Shown here: piece by piece, positions 22,115 to 31,533 of the stretch
Numbering within the stretch: the stretch's first letter is position 1
Layout of the letters: each line of letters opens with the position of its first letter
Notes under the pieces: model-generated
Databases searched by the model: none
Told to the model about the DNA's origin: nothing
Seen by the model: only the letters and a program-made list of their open reading frames with translations
Program-made: the position numbers and the translations under genes
NCBI GenBank assembly: GCA_015039465.1
Contig: MU130566.1
Location: 315,851-360,611 of the forward strand
Direction of reading: 5' to 3'
DNA length: 44,761 nt
Source of the DNA: Phlegmacium glaucopus
Taxonomy: Eukaryota > Basidiomycota > Agaricomycetes > Agaricales > Cortinariaceae

Positions 22115-22426
22115 TGTTAGAATATTTCGCAGCTAGAGCAATGAAATAGTCAGTCTCAACTTTTGGTAAAAGTTGTATATTAATTATTATACCTAGAGCA
22201 ATGAAATAGTGACTAGGTATATGTTAGACGAAGTAATTAAAATAGTAAACGAATGAACTCACGTCTCAACTTTTGGTAAAAGTTGAGACTTGCTACGGTA
22301 AAATCCGTGACTAATAAATGTGACCATTATCGTGACACAAAATAAAAGAAACGATAAGATAATAAAATATAAGATGATAAAAGATTAAGGAATGAATTAA
22401 CGAGTCGAAACTCGTATACCTCAACA
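22115..22426 (-). repeat. Copia 5' LTR (right end in this window)
   Basis: The 312-bp LTR has the same length and ends as the copy at 16239-16550, with five substitutions between them. As the 5' LTR in minus orientation it should hold the promoter for the element. AT-rich tracts (ATAAGATAATAAAATATAAG) are present but no single TATA box can be singled out. Confidence 0.95.
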
Positions 22427-22523
22427 TTCCTTAGGCAAACTTCTTTCCGGCGAAATGTCTGCCTCAGGATTGACAGAACTCTCTGTCATTGGCGCATTCC
22501 CTTATTTATACAACTCCCACGTA

Positions 22524-22675
22524 CATCAGGAAACACTACCTGCTCCATAGACCTTGATAGACTCAGTAGCCAGGTAGGAGACTTGTCTACCCAGTCTACT
22601 AGCTACTACTGGGAGCTACAGAGACTTGGTTGCTCTCCATATACTGGTAGACAAGTCCTAGACAGTTTCCTGATG
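22524..22675. mobile_element. Small hairpin element (MITE) with Plavaka-like ends
   Basis: The perfect 17-bp inverted repeat CACGTACATCAGGAAAC occurs at 22518-22534 and 22665-22681. If the outer TA is taken as target duplication, the element starts CATCAGGAAAC, like the CATCAGGAAAA terminus of both Plavaka elements. Inside, GACTTGTCTACC recurs inverted. At 152 bp and without coding capacity it could be mobilised by a Plavaka transposase. The GTAC flanks are palindromic, so the exact border is ambiguous. Confidence 0.6.
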
Positions 22676-22746
22676 TACGTGATGTGCTAGGAATCAGCGC
22701 ATATGGTAATCTTACAACTTGGGGCAATTGCCATTGCCCTAAGTAT

Positions 22747-22768
22747 GCTCGAGGACGCGTCCTCGAGC
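22747..22768. repeat. 22-bp perfect palindrome
   Basis: GCTCGAGGACG is followed directly by its reverse complement. It lies between the small hairpin element and a CCTAACCTAACCTA-rich stretch. It might be a protein-binding site or an element remnant; nothing else supports either. Confidence 0.6.
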
Positions 22769-23443
22769 GCCCTGACCGCCCTAACACACCTAATGTAACC
22801 TAACCTAACCTACTAACCTGAGAATGTGCTACCACGCAGAGAGAAAAAGATCCTCATTTCTAAATGTGAAGGTCTAACCCTAACCTAAGTGTGGTAATTA
22901 AAGAAGGAGTCGAACTCATAGCTAGAACAACATTTTCAATAACCATCAATATAACCATTAGGCAGCAGTGGCTTTTTACAATCTTCGAAAGCGACTATGC
23001 AGTCTATACCCACCTAGCAAGCTAGCATCGGTAATATTTCATTTTAAGGTAAGTCAGCGTTGGGGAGACCTGGGCCAGTTTGTTTATACTTGAATAACCA
23101 ACTACTTTTGCCGTAAATAGGCTACAATAATTTGTTACTATAGGAAAGGCCCCTCAGTATTTTGTTGCAACATTTTGAATTTTTGTATGTATTTTTAGTA
23201 ACTCCTTCAAACCCCAGGTACACCTGTATATTGATTTGTAAGAATTTCTATTTAAGCTAGTGTTGCCGCGGTCAGCGATGACTGAAATCCTTTCTATAGA
23301 GAGTAGTTTCCCGTAAGTTTTGATTCTATACCATGTAATAAATTGAACAGAAGCCTTCTCTTTATTGTGAATATACGATATTATTAAATATGGACCATCC
23401 CCAATTCTCTGTCCTCAGACAAGGCCTTTGCCTAATTTGGTAT
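22769..23443. other. Intergenic, short telomere-like words, no gene
   Basis: Bases 22775-22815 and 22872-22890 contain CCTAACCTAACCTA / AACCCTAACCTAA words, too few and too irregular to be a telomere array. The rest is AT-rich and without a supportable frame, up to the left end of the second Plavaka element. Confidence 0.5.
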
Positions 23444-23764
23444 CATCAGGAAAATGTCGGGTTCGTCTTTGGGCATCTTTTGGGTCTTTCCAAAGACACA
23501 AAGATGCCAAAGATGTAAAGACCTGACGTCTTTGGAGAGTAGGGTACCTATTCTTTGAAGGATGTATGGAGTCTTAGAAAGATGAATGATATCTTTGAAA
23601 GCTATGTCTGGCTCTTTCCGAAGAATGTCTTTGTATTGAAGTATACGTCTTTCTACTCGTCTTTGTATTGAAGTCTATGTCTTTCTACTCTTTATGGAGT
23701 GTCTTTAGAATCTTAGGACCTTTCCACAGTGCGAAAATAATGAGGGCATGTTTAAAAAATAGTT

Positions 23765-25962
23765 CTAATCCTCGTCTGATATCAATATATAGTTGTCCTC
23801 TGCTTCAACCTCCTCAAATTCCGAGCTTGCCTGAGACGACATTGACTTACTCCGCTTCCTCTTCTTACCACTCTCACTCAAAATCTCCTGAACTGCCTCC
23901 AAGATACTCTCCCAGTGGCGATCCTCGAATGCCTCGATTGTCGCTATGTACTGTGTTGCCTGGCGATTGTTGACATGCTTGGTACGTCCGTCTTTTCCTG
24001 TTACCTTCGTGATTTTGTCACCATAGTTATCCCCTGAGAAGAATCCCCTCGGGGATGAGTCCTTGATGTACACGCCAGTTGTCCAGGACTTAAATGCATG
24101 TTCAACCTGCGAAATTTCGAATCAGAGTTTGAGGGCCAGAAGAAAGAATAACCGAAATCATACTGCCTGGATCGCAAGGACAAGCGCACCAATTGGCTTG
24201 ACTTCCAACTTTGCCGCTTCCGGAACGTCACCAAAGTCCGAAAAGTGAGCATGTGCAAGTGTATACATTATAAGTTCATTCTGGAACCGGCCCTGAAAGT
24301 GCGAAACAAATTGGTTGTGTAGGATAGATTGAGACTCGAGAGCAGTGATGGAATACCTTTTTGATTGTCTTCCCATCGTCCTTTACCTCCCAGACTCTCC
24401 AATGAAACAGTACAGTAGGTGGTATTAGCTGGACTTCAGTGTAGAGTTCAACAAATTCAGCAATATCAGAAGGCCCATTCGTGAACATGCTGTTTGGATT
24501 CGACTCAATATATGTCTTAACCGCTGATGCGGCTGCTGCCCCGAAGGCATTGCGCCAGTTGCTCAACCGATATGAGATCTACAAAAATGAGTGAGACTGC
24601 GAAAGGGGTTAATCTTATTGCTTACCAGACCAGACCACACATCATTCGCTACAACAGGATGATGTCCTGGTCCATACACCTCGTCAATGAGCCCTTGAAT
24701 TTGTTGAATACTAAGCTCTGACCAAGGATTGGTCAGTTCACCAGCCTTGGCCTTCGCGAGAGGGACTACATGGTCTGTAAAGGCAGTGTTGGTTCCAGGA
24801 GGAAGATGGGCAAGACGCCATTTGAGATCGCCGTTGCGAGCACCCTTCTTGGTGGGCTTGACAGCTGATGATGATTGAGTGATCTTGATGAGGCTTGGCT
24901 AAATATCAATCACGAATGGTCGGATGAAGTTAGGTATTTTCCGACTGATGAATATAACGTACGAGAGCTTTTTTCCCAATCCCACCTTTCATTATGTTGT
25001 TGCGCATGGCAACTCGTTCAATTTCATCGTCTTCCTCATCTTCAAGGAGGCCTCCATACCGTACCATGGAGTCATCATCAGGACTCACAATGTCTTTGGC
25101 AGCAGTTGGGATGGTCATCGACCGGGACTTGTCACGATCCCAGCCTGGGAGGAGGCCAGATGGTCGTTCATTGGATTTTTTGGACTTCTTGCTCCCAGTC
25201 CAATGTTCTGCAGTACTAGGAACGACCATCAGGCAACTGTATTGCCCAGGTGGGACCAACACATACCTCACAGTCTCGTCTGCTTTCCGCTTCAGTCGAT
25301 CTTCAATGGTCGGTTTCTGAGCAATTGTTCCTCTCACGGCAGCGACATCTTTTCGGCTTGGTTTGGGCTTCTTCCCCTTTTTGGTGGGTTTCTTTGTCAC
25401 CTCTGAGTCATCTGGCACTTCACTCTCACCGTCACCCTCGGAGTCACCGCCATCTGAGACCTCACATGCTGGTGGGCGAAATTCGTCTTGACTACCCTCT
25501 GAGCCTTCTTCGTCGTCCATGATGTTGCTGGCTGTGTTAAAAGTTTCCGGTAAGAGGTTCACTTCGTATAATGAGAATTGACAACTCACATTCAGCACTG
25601 TAATTTTTAGTTGAAGACAGGGCCACGTCCGAGTCACTGAGTTCTGTACTGAGTTCTGTACCAACAACCGCAAAATGTGGTTTAAATGGTGCAATGCCTT
25701 GGCTCCGGCGGTTAGAAGTACGTCGCTGAACATCCTCCTGAAGGAGTTCATCCTCAATCTGAGCCGCAATTTTTAGGTTGTTGACCAGCGAAAATTTCTC
25801 CTGTTCTTCCTGTCGGGCCTGCTGTGCATGGACCTGCTCCATTTCTTGCTTTGAGCGGCGACTTTGTTTCGCATCAGGCAATCCTGGGTGAGCGTCTTTG
25901 TTCTGGCTGCGAGTCCCAATGGGAGGCTTGAGCTGCGGAGTTGGGAACTTGTGTGGGGGCAT
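23765..25962 (-). CDS. Plavaka accessory protein (DUF6532-like), copy 2, intact
   Basis: Seven exons: 25962-25590, 25531-25267, 25191-24963, 24898-24626, 24578-24357, 24292-24164 and 24106-23765. All junctions are GT-AG, phases fit, and together they encode about 610 residues. Start MPPHKF was chosen because it aligns with copy 1. Residues 1-120 are basic with a likely coiled coil (KQEMEQVHAQQARQEEQEK). An acidic GSQDEFRPPACEVSDGGDSEGDGESE region and a Lys-rich region follow. The second half has WSELSIQQIQGLIDEVYG, SNWRNAFGAAAASAVKTYI, GRFQNELIMYTLAHAHFSDF and GALVLAIQAVEHAFKSWTTG. It ends with GKKRKRSKS, a likely nuclear signal, and an acidic tail. The second half resembles DUF6532, which I could not check. 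Its exon pattern matches copy 1, so it is probably an element-encoded helper, perhaps DNA-binding. Confidence 0.8.
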
Positions 25963-26112
25963 GTTGAAAGACGATATCAGGGGGGAGTGATAAGAATGTT
26001 TACGGCCAACATGGCGTGATTTGCTTTTCAACCACCTCTTTTGCTTCCGTCTCAACAAACACTGATTTATTTTCCCTCTTTCTCACCGTGACTACCCTAG
26101 CGTCCCAGCAAG
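25963..26112. promoter_or_regulatory. Shared divergent promoter, Plavaka copy 2
   Basis: Only 150 bp separate the accessory start (25962) and transposase start (26113), so both must be driven from here. Pyrimidine-rich tracts precede each ATG; no classical TATA box is visible. Confidence 0.55.
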
Positions 26113-29100
26113 ATGCCTCAACGTACGATCAACCCAAAGAATATAATTTGCAGCTTCCCTTCATGCGGTCGCGCTTTCTCCAACAAAGCAGGCCTCACGA
26201 ACCATCTCCGAACTCACCGAACCCCACAACATAATCCTTTGCCTGCGCGCCTGGTCCATTCCGCCTCCCCTGCACCCCAACAGATGGAAGGACATGGATA
26301 TAATTTTGATGAGTTTCGACATCCGTCGCCACCTGAAGAAATTAATCCACCCAATACCAATCTACCGAAATCTCAAGAAAAGATTGAATTTCACCCCTAT
26401 ATCAACGGTAAGAAGCCTGTGTTTAAATATTTATTTAAGAAACTTATCCCTGTTAGGACTCCCCTGTGACGCAGAAGGGAATTTTCTGCCCTTAGGGGCC
26501 CCTCCTCCTCCATGGGATTACCCACCCCCCAACGACTACTCGCCATTTACCAGCCGCGCGGCATTTGAACTGGCTGACCTCATCTTCTGAAAGGACCAAA
26601 TGTCTGCTGGCAACATCAACGAGCTTCTCCAAATCTGGGCCTCAACCCTCCCAGACAACGAAGACCCACCATTCATCAACAAACAACACCTCTACAGTAC
26701 AATCGATGAAATCGAGCTTGGCGATGCTCCATGGCACTCATTCAGTGTCTCATTTAACGGTGAAGTCACAGAAGACAATACTACACCATGGAAGCATGCT
26801 ACATACGATGTTTGGTATCGGGATCCACAAGTCGTGCTAAAAAACCAGCTCAAGAACCCTGATTTCGCAAAGGAGATGGACTTCGCACCAAAGGAGGTGA
26901 GGGATGAGAATGACAAGCGGCGATATTGTGACTTCATGTCCGGTGATTGGGCTTGGAGACAAGCGGTATGTTATATAATGTTTAGATTGTTTCAGTTCTC
27001 AACAAAATTACCCTAGGACGAACTTGCGAAAGATCCTGAAAACCATGGTGCAACATTTTGTCCAATTATTCTTGGTAGTGACAAAACAACCGTATCCGTA
27101 GCCACGGGCCAGAATGAATATTATCCACTGTATATGTCGAACGGCCTTGTTCACAACAATGTCCGTAGGGCCCACCGTAATGCCTTGACCCTGATCGCGT
27201 TCCTCGCCATTCCTAAAAGTAATTTTAATGTTTCATTTGTGTTTGTAATGTACTCATAAACCTCTTAGCTGATAAGCAACATGCGGATTCTGTAGAGTTT
27301 CGGACGTTCCGACGAAATCTTTTCCATGGTTCCCTCAACAAAATCCTGCAGACGCTTCGCCCTGGAATGGAGACACCTGAGGTCCTCCGTTATGGAGATG
27401 GATACTACCGACGCACTATCTATGGGCTTGGTCCATATATTGCTGACTACCCCGAGCAAGTTCTACTGGCCTGTGTCGTGCAGGGATGGTGTCCCAGGTA
27501 TGAATTGAGTCCTTCAGATGTTCAGCCATTATTTAAAAACCGGGATCCGTTCTAGATGTGACGCACCATGGAATAATCTTGACCATGCTGCTGGTCGTCG
27601 CTCGCATCGTCTGACAGAGGTTCTTTTTGAAGCGTTGGGGACAAAGGCGTTATGGGATGATTATGGTATCATTGATGGAATCATGGTGCGTAAACTATTA
27701 TTTGAAGCAAAATATAACTGAATGGAAGCCTAGCCGTTTACTCATGGATTTCCAAGAGCGGATATCCATGAACTGCTCTCGCCAGACCTGTTACATCAAA
27801 TTATTAAAGGAACATTTAAAGACCACCTCGTTACATGGGTTACCACATATATTGAGACTGTAAATACACCTGCCGAAGCGAAACGTATCCTGGCAGACAT
27901 TGATCGCAGGTAAGTCTCTTTATATTTAAGCCTATACAAATTTTCATTTATCAATCCGTAGACTTGCTGCTGCTCCTTCATTTCCTGGACTGCGACGATT
28001 CCCTGAAGGCCGAGGGTTTAAGCAGTGGACTGGTGACGACTCCAAGGCGTTGATGAAGGTAAGCTTGATAAAATGTTACTGCCGTTTTGGGTATCAGTGT
28101 AACTCGCACAACAGGTTTACCTCCCAGCTATCGCTAGCCATGTCCCTCCTCAAATGGTCCGTGCGCTTAGCTCCTTTATGGAGTTCTGTTATCTTGTTCG
28201 GCGGTCAGTACTCGATGAGGACGATCTGGTTGCAATTGATGCTGCTGTTGCTGACTTCCACCGTGATTGTGTCGTCTTTGATGATGTCCGACCAGATGGC
28301 TACTCTCTGCCACGTCAACACTCATTGGTTCATTACACCTTCATGATCCGGGAGTTCGGGGCACCCAATGGCCTTTGCTCCTCAATCACTGAATCCAAAC
28401 ACATCAAAGCAGTCAAGGAACCATGGCGACGCTCCAGTCATTTTGAAGCGCTAGGCCAAATGATTCTCACTAACCAACGCCTTGATAAGCTGGCTGCAGC
28501 ACGTGTGGACTTCAAGGCTCGAGGAATGTTGTTGGCTCCCGTGTTTGGCGAGTTAGTTGAACCTGAACCACCCCCACCACAAACCCTCAATGAGGAAGAT
28601 GATGATGGAGGAGCTGTTGATGGCGACGTCCTAGGAGAGGTCTTACTCGCTCAAAAGCCTAGTAATTTTTTTGTTTCGTTTTTCAGGAAAGTACAAAGCT
28701 AATAAATATCCTTCAGTTCCAAACCTCCCTCGTACTGCCACTGAACTTGGAGTTCACCTCAACATCCCGGATCTCAGTGGCCTCGTTGGCCGCTTCCTTT
28801 ACGAACAAGAGCACCCTGATTTAGATATTCCACTTGATGAAATTCCGCTTGCAGATTTACCTCAATTTGAGGGTAATATACGTGTCTTTTCTTCTGCCAT
28901 CTCAATTTATTATGCCCCAAGCGACAAGTCTGGCATTCGAGGGATGTTCCGGGAGAGGATTCGTGCTGTTGAGTCCTGGCGAAATGGACCAGCTCGGTAT
29001 GACTGCGTTTTCGTCGAACAGGATCCAGACCTACCTGGGTTTCAGGGCTTGTTTGTTGCCCGTGTACGTGCTTTTTTTTCCATAACCCACAACAAGGTTA

Positions 29101-29378
29101 AATACCCTTGTGCCCTTGTTTCTTGGTTCTCGACGGTGGGAGATAGCCCATGTCAGGACACTGGCATGTGGATGGTTGAGCCGGACTTTGACCAAACGGG
29201 CAATCATGCGATGTCCATCATTCACATTGATTCAATTCTTCGAGGAGCCCACCTCATGGGCGTCTATGGCTCACATTTCGTACCTCAGCATCTAAAATTT
29301 AATCATACATTAGATGCGTTCCGTTCTTTTTATGTCAACAAGTATATCGACCACCATGCACACGAAATAGCATTTTAG
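26113..29378 (+). CDS. Plavaka transposase, copy 2, one premature stop
   Basis: Nine exons: 26113-26407, 26457-26965, 27017-27218, 27269-27497, 27556-27685, 27734-27909, 27962-28058, 28115-28661 and 28687-29378. They give 2877 nt with consistent phases (958 residues if read through). Residues 13-35 form a C2H2 finger (C-X4-C-X12-H-X3-H). Then follow MSAGNINELLQIWASTLP, GDWAWRQA, ATGQNEYYPLYMSNGLVHNN, GYYRRTIYGLGPYIADYPEQ, GRGFKQWTGDDSKALMK, ESKHIKAVKEPWRRSS, YYAPSDKSGIRGM and the terminal YVNKYIDHHAHEIAF. This is the Plavaka transposase family (CACTA-like, RNase H-fold). A TGA at 26588-26590 in exon 2 stands where copy 1 has CGC (Arg), consistent with CGA to TGA. A downstream ATG (26600) could allow translation without the finger. 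Confidence 0.85.
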
Positions 29379-29823
29379 ATCATGTTTGTTTGTAATAGAT
29401 ATCTGAACAACTGTTTTTGCTGATAAAGACGAGACATATGAACAAGATGCCTTAGGGTTGTAAAAGATGTCAGAGACCAAGCTTCAAAGCTGAAGGTGCC
29501 TGTCTAAAGCTAAAGATGGATTTCTCAAAGATGAAGACAATAAAAGACTCATTTAACGAAGATGAAGACCTGAAAGATGCATGTCTGTGAGATAAAGACA
29601 CCAAAGATAAACCCGACGTTTTCCTGATGATGTGAATTGTGATTCAGACTAAGTAACTTTTCTTCGTCGCTTATGAACGTATATGTATATAACGTTCATC
29701 AATTATTTCGGCTCTCACGACCACCTTCGACTCCCAAAGTTGGTAAAGTTGAGCCAAGCCGAGCGGAGTTGAACGACAGCTGTTTGAGCTAGTTCAAGCA
29801 CCGCCTTGCCATCCAAAATTTGG

Positions 29824-29830
29824 TATATAA
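29824..29830 (+). promoter_or_regulatory. TATA box of gene D1
   Basis: TATATAA lies 43 bp before the ATG of D1. The same element (TATATAA at 38891-38897) precedes the paralogue D2. Confidence 0.6.
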
Positions 29831-29872
29831 GGGTGGATACATACTTACTACAAAATCATCAATCCCATTGCC

Positions 29873-31533
29873 ATGCAAAGAGCTCTCGCAACTTTCATTG
29901 TCATCCTACTAGTAATTATTTTGCCCTCCGGCTATTATGTCTCAGTCTCCACTCAGGTGCCGGCATATCATTATCTTCCAATATTTATTGTACGTCTACC
30001 ACTTGGAATCAACTTGAAGGGAGTCATGCACAAGACGAATGTTTAATTTGGTTATAGTCGTACAATAGTTCATCAAATGAATTATCATGCGATTTGGCAG
30101 TACCTATCCGAGGAGCCTGTTCTCAAACCCACTGTGAATTTCGGTATCATCTCCTTTCGATCAATCCGGATACCTTCGTGACGTGAGTCACGTGATCTTA
30201 CTTCTCCCCGAATTATTGTTGACATTGTTTTCTGTTAGTTGGTTGAACCACAAAACTAATTGTACCACCGTCTACTACGTCCAAGTGTGAGCTGCAACTC
30301 TTATTCCTATTATACATTTCCTCATTCATTTAGTTTGGCCCCCATTACATTGCTTACTTGTGTTCATCATCATGACTATTTGGATGGAGAGGTATTGTTA
30401 TTCTATATCTCCAGCGATGTTCGTTGAACATATGTATTCAGGCTGGCAACAATACGAACATCACCTTGGCTAATACTTCATGTGCGTTCTCCGAGCCAAT
30501 TATTCTACATTCACTGATATTAGCCTTAGATTACGCCAAACTAGCCGCCGTCAATGGGGGAGTAGTCTTCCTCACAATTGTTGCCGCCCTCATACTCCGT
30601 CGCTGGAAGAAGCAGTCCACATATCCTTCTCCAGATGATCCTGTTTCATCACCGGAAATTCAGATGAGCTATGTTGACCCTACTATTCCGACATCAATCA
30701 CTCCCGAAAAGATCTCTGTAAGTCCAGTTGTACCTATTTATTTTCACCATCCTGATTGATTTGTACAGGATGTCAAATTAGGGGAGGCAAGTTCGCAGGA
30801 GGAGGGATTGACGGGGTCTGTGAGAAGGAGCTCTAATAGTGAGGTGAAGAGGAATCCCTCAAGGTCAACAAAGAGACGGCCAGTGTCTACGCGCCCCATC
30901 CTGTTGGTTAATGAGACAGAAGACAGATCGACGGAAGAGGAAGAAGATTGTGCACCTCAACCTCCGAGAGCAAGTCCGAAGGTCAAGCGCAAGTCTCAGA
31001 GACACTCGGATCGTGCACCCCATGATGTGGATAACTCGAATAATCAAGGCCTCGGGAGCGCATCAAACTCACCTCCTAGTATGGGCTCACCAACATGCAC
31101 GCCGGATGGGTACTTCATCCCACATCACGCTCCATATTGTCCGATATGCGGACATCCCTTTTCACGTCCCTGTGGAAGCTCTAACGGGAGCGCATCAAAC
31201 TCAGCTAACGATCTGGGTTCACCGATGTACATGGCAAACCCAGGCCGAATCCGTCATTTTAATCCGTACCATCCAACACATCTGCATCCTTATCCACCTC
31301 CTATGTCGCCTTATGGATACAACATAGGGGGTCCAGGGACAATTGTGAATTCGGGAGTAGGCAATATCCTTGTGACTATGTCAGATATCGCCAATAACGA
31401 TTCCGTGAATAATGCTTATTGTAAGTGATTTACACGTTTATGGAGTTGAGAGCAGTGGTTAACCATCGATTTCACAGGCGCTCCTCGTACTCGTACCCAG
31501 CAGACAGAGGAAGAAACCGATAGCGAGGACTGA
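29873..31533 (+). CDS. Single-pass membrane protein, family D copy 1 (unknown function)
   Basis: Seven exons: 29873-29989, 30058-30182, 30239-30286, 30334-30391, 30442-30717, 30769-31420 and 31478-31533. All junctions are GT-AG with matching phases, and the product is about 443 residues. It opens with a signal peptide (MQRALATFIVILLVIILP). An ectodomain of about 130 residues follows with several Cys and Asn-X-Ser/Thr sites (YNSSS, TNCT, NNTNITLANTS). One membrane span (LAAVNGGVVFLTIVAALIL) comes next, closed by RRWKKQ, so the C-terminus is cytoplasmic. The long tail is Ser/Pro-rich with basic patches, one small Cys cluster (YCPICGHPFSRPC, C-X2-C-X6-C) and a Pro/Tyr/His-rich part. No known family is recognised. 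The topology suggests a receptor or surface anchor, but that is inference only. A paralogue lies at 38.97 kb. Confidence 0.75.

Larger units (their letters stand above)
16239..22426 (-). mobile_element. Ty1/copia LTR retrotransposon, full length, inactivated
   Basis: A 6188-bp element in minus orientation has 312-bp LTRs at both ends beginning TG and ending CA. It is flanked by the 5-bp direct repeat TTCCT at 16234-16238 and 22427-22431. Gene order along the minus strand is gag, protease, integrase, reverse transcriptase, RNase H, the copia order. The LTRs differ at 5 of 312 positions by my count (1.6%), so the insertion is fairly young. Three lesions inactivate it: TGA in the protease region (20965-20967), TAG before the reverse transcriptase (19249-19251) and a 1051-bp insertion at 18115-19165. 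Confidence 0.95.
23444..29629 (+). mobile_element. Plavaka-type DNA transposon, copy 2, near-complete (6186 bp)
   Basis: The left end CATCAGGAAAATGTCGGGTT and the reverse complement of the right end CATCAGGAAAACGTCGGGTT form inverted repeats of about 29 bp with three mismatches. Both sides are flanked by AT (23442-23443, 29630-29631), consistent with a 2-bp target duplication as in CACTA-superfamily elements. Subterminal zones (about 23470-23720 and 29440-29610) are crowded with AAAGATG / AAAGAC / GTCTTTG words in many copies, the expected arrangement of transposase- or accessory-protein-binding sites. Two genes diverge from a central promoter. Only one clear lesion was seen, a TGA in the transposase. 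Confidence 0.9.

Noticed and set aside
22780..22890. Interstitial telomere (CCTAA words)
   Set aside because: Only a few irregular CCTAACCTAA units, not a tandem array of the telomeric hexamer.
20965..26590. TGA read as a sense codon, since TGA interrupts both the copia and Plavaka frames
   Set aside because: Genuine gene ends here use TGA, TAA and TAG, and a TAG also interrupts the copia element; separate nonsense mutations are simpler.
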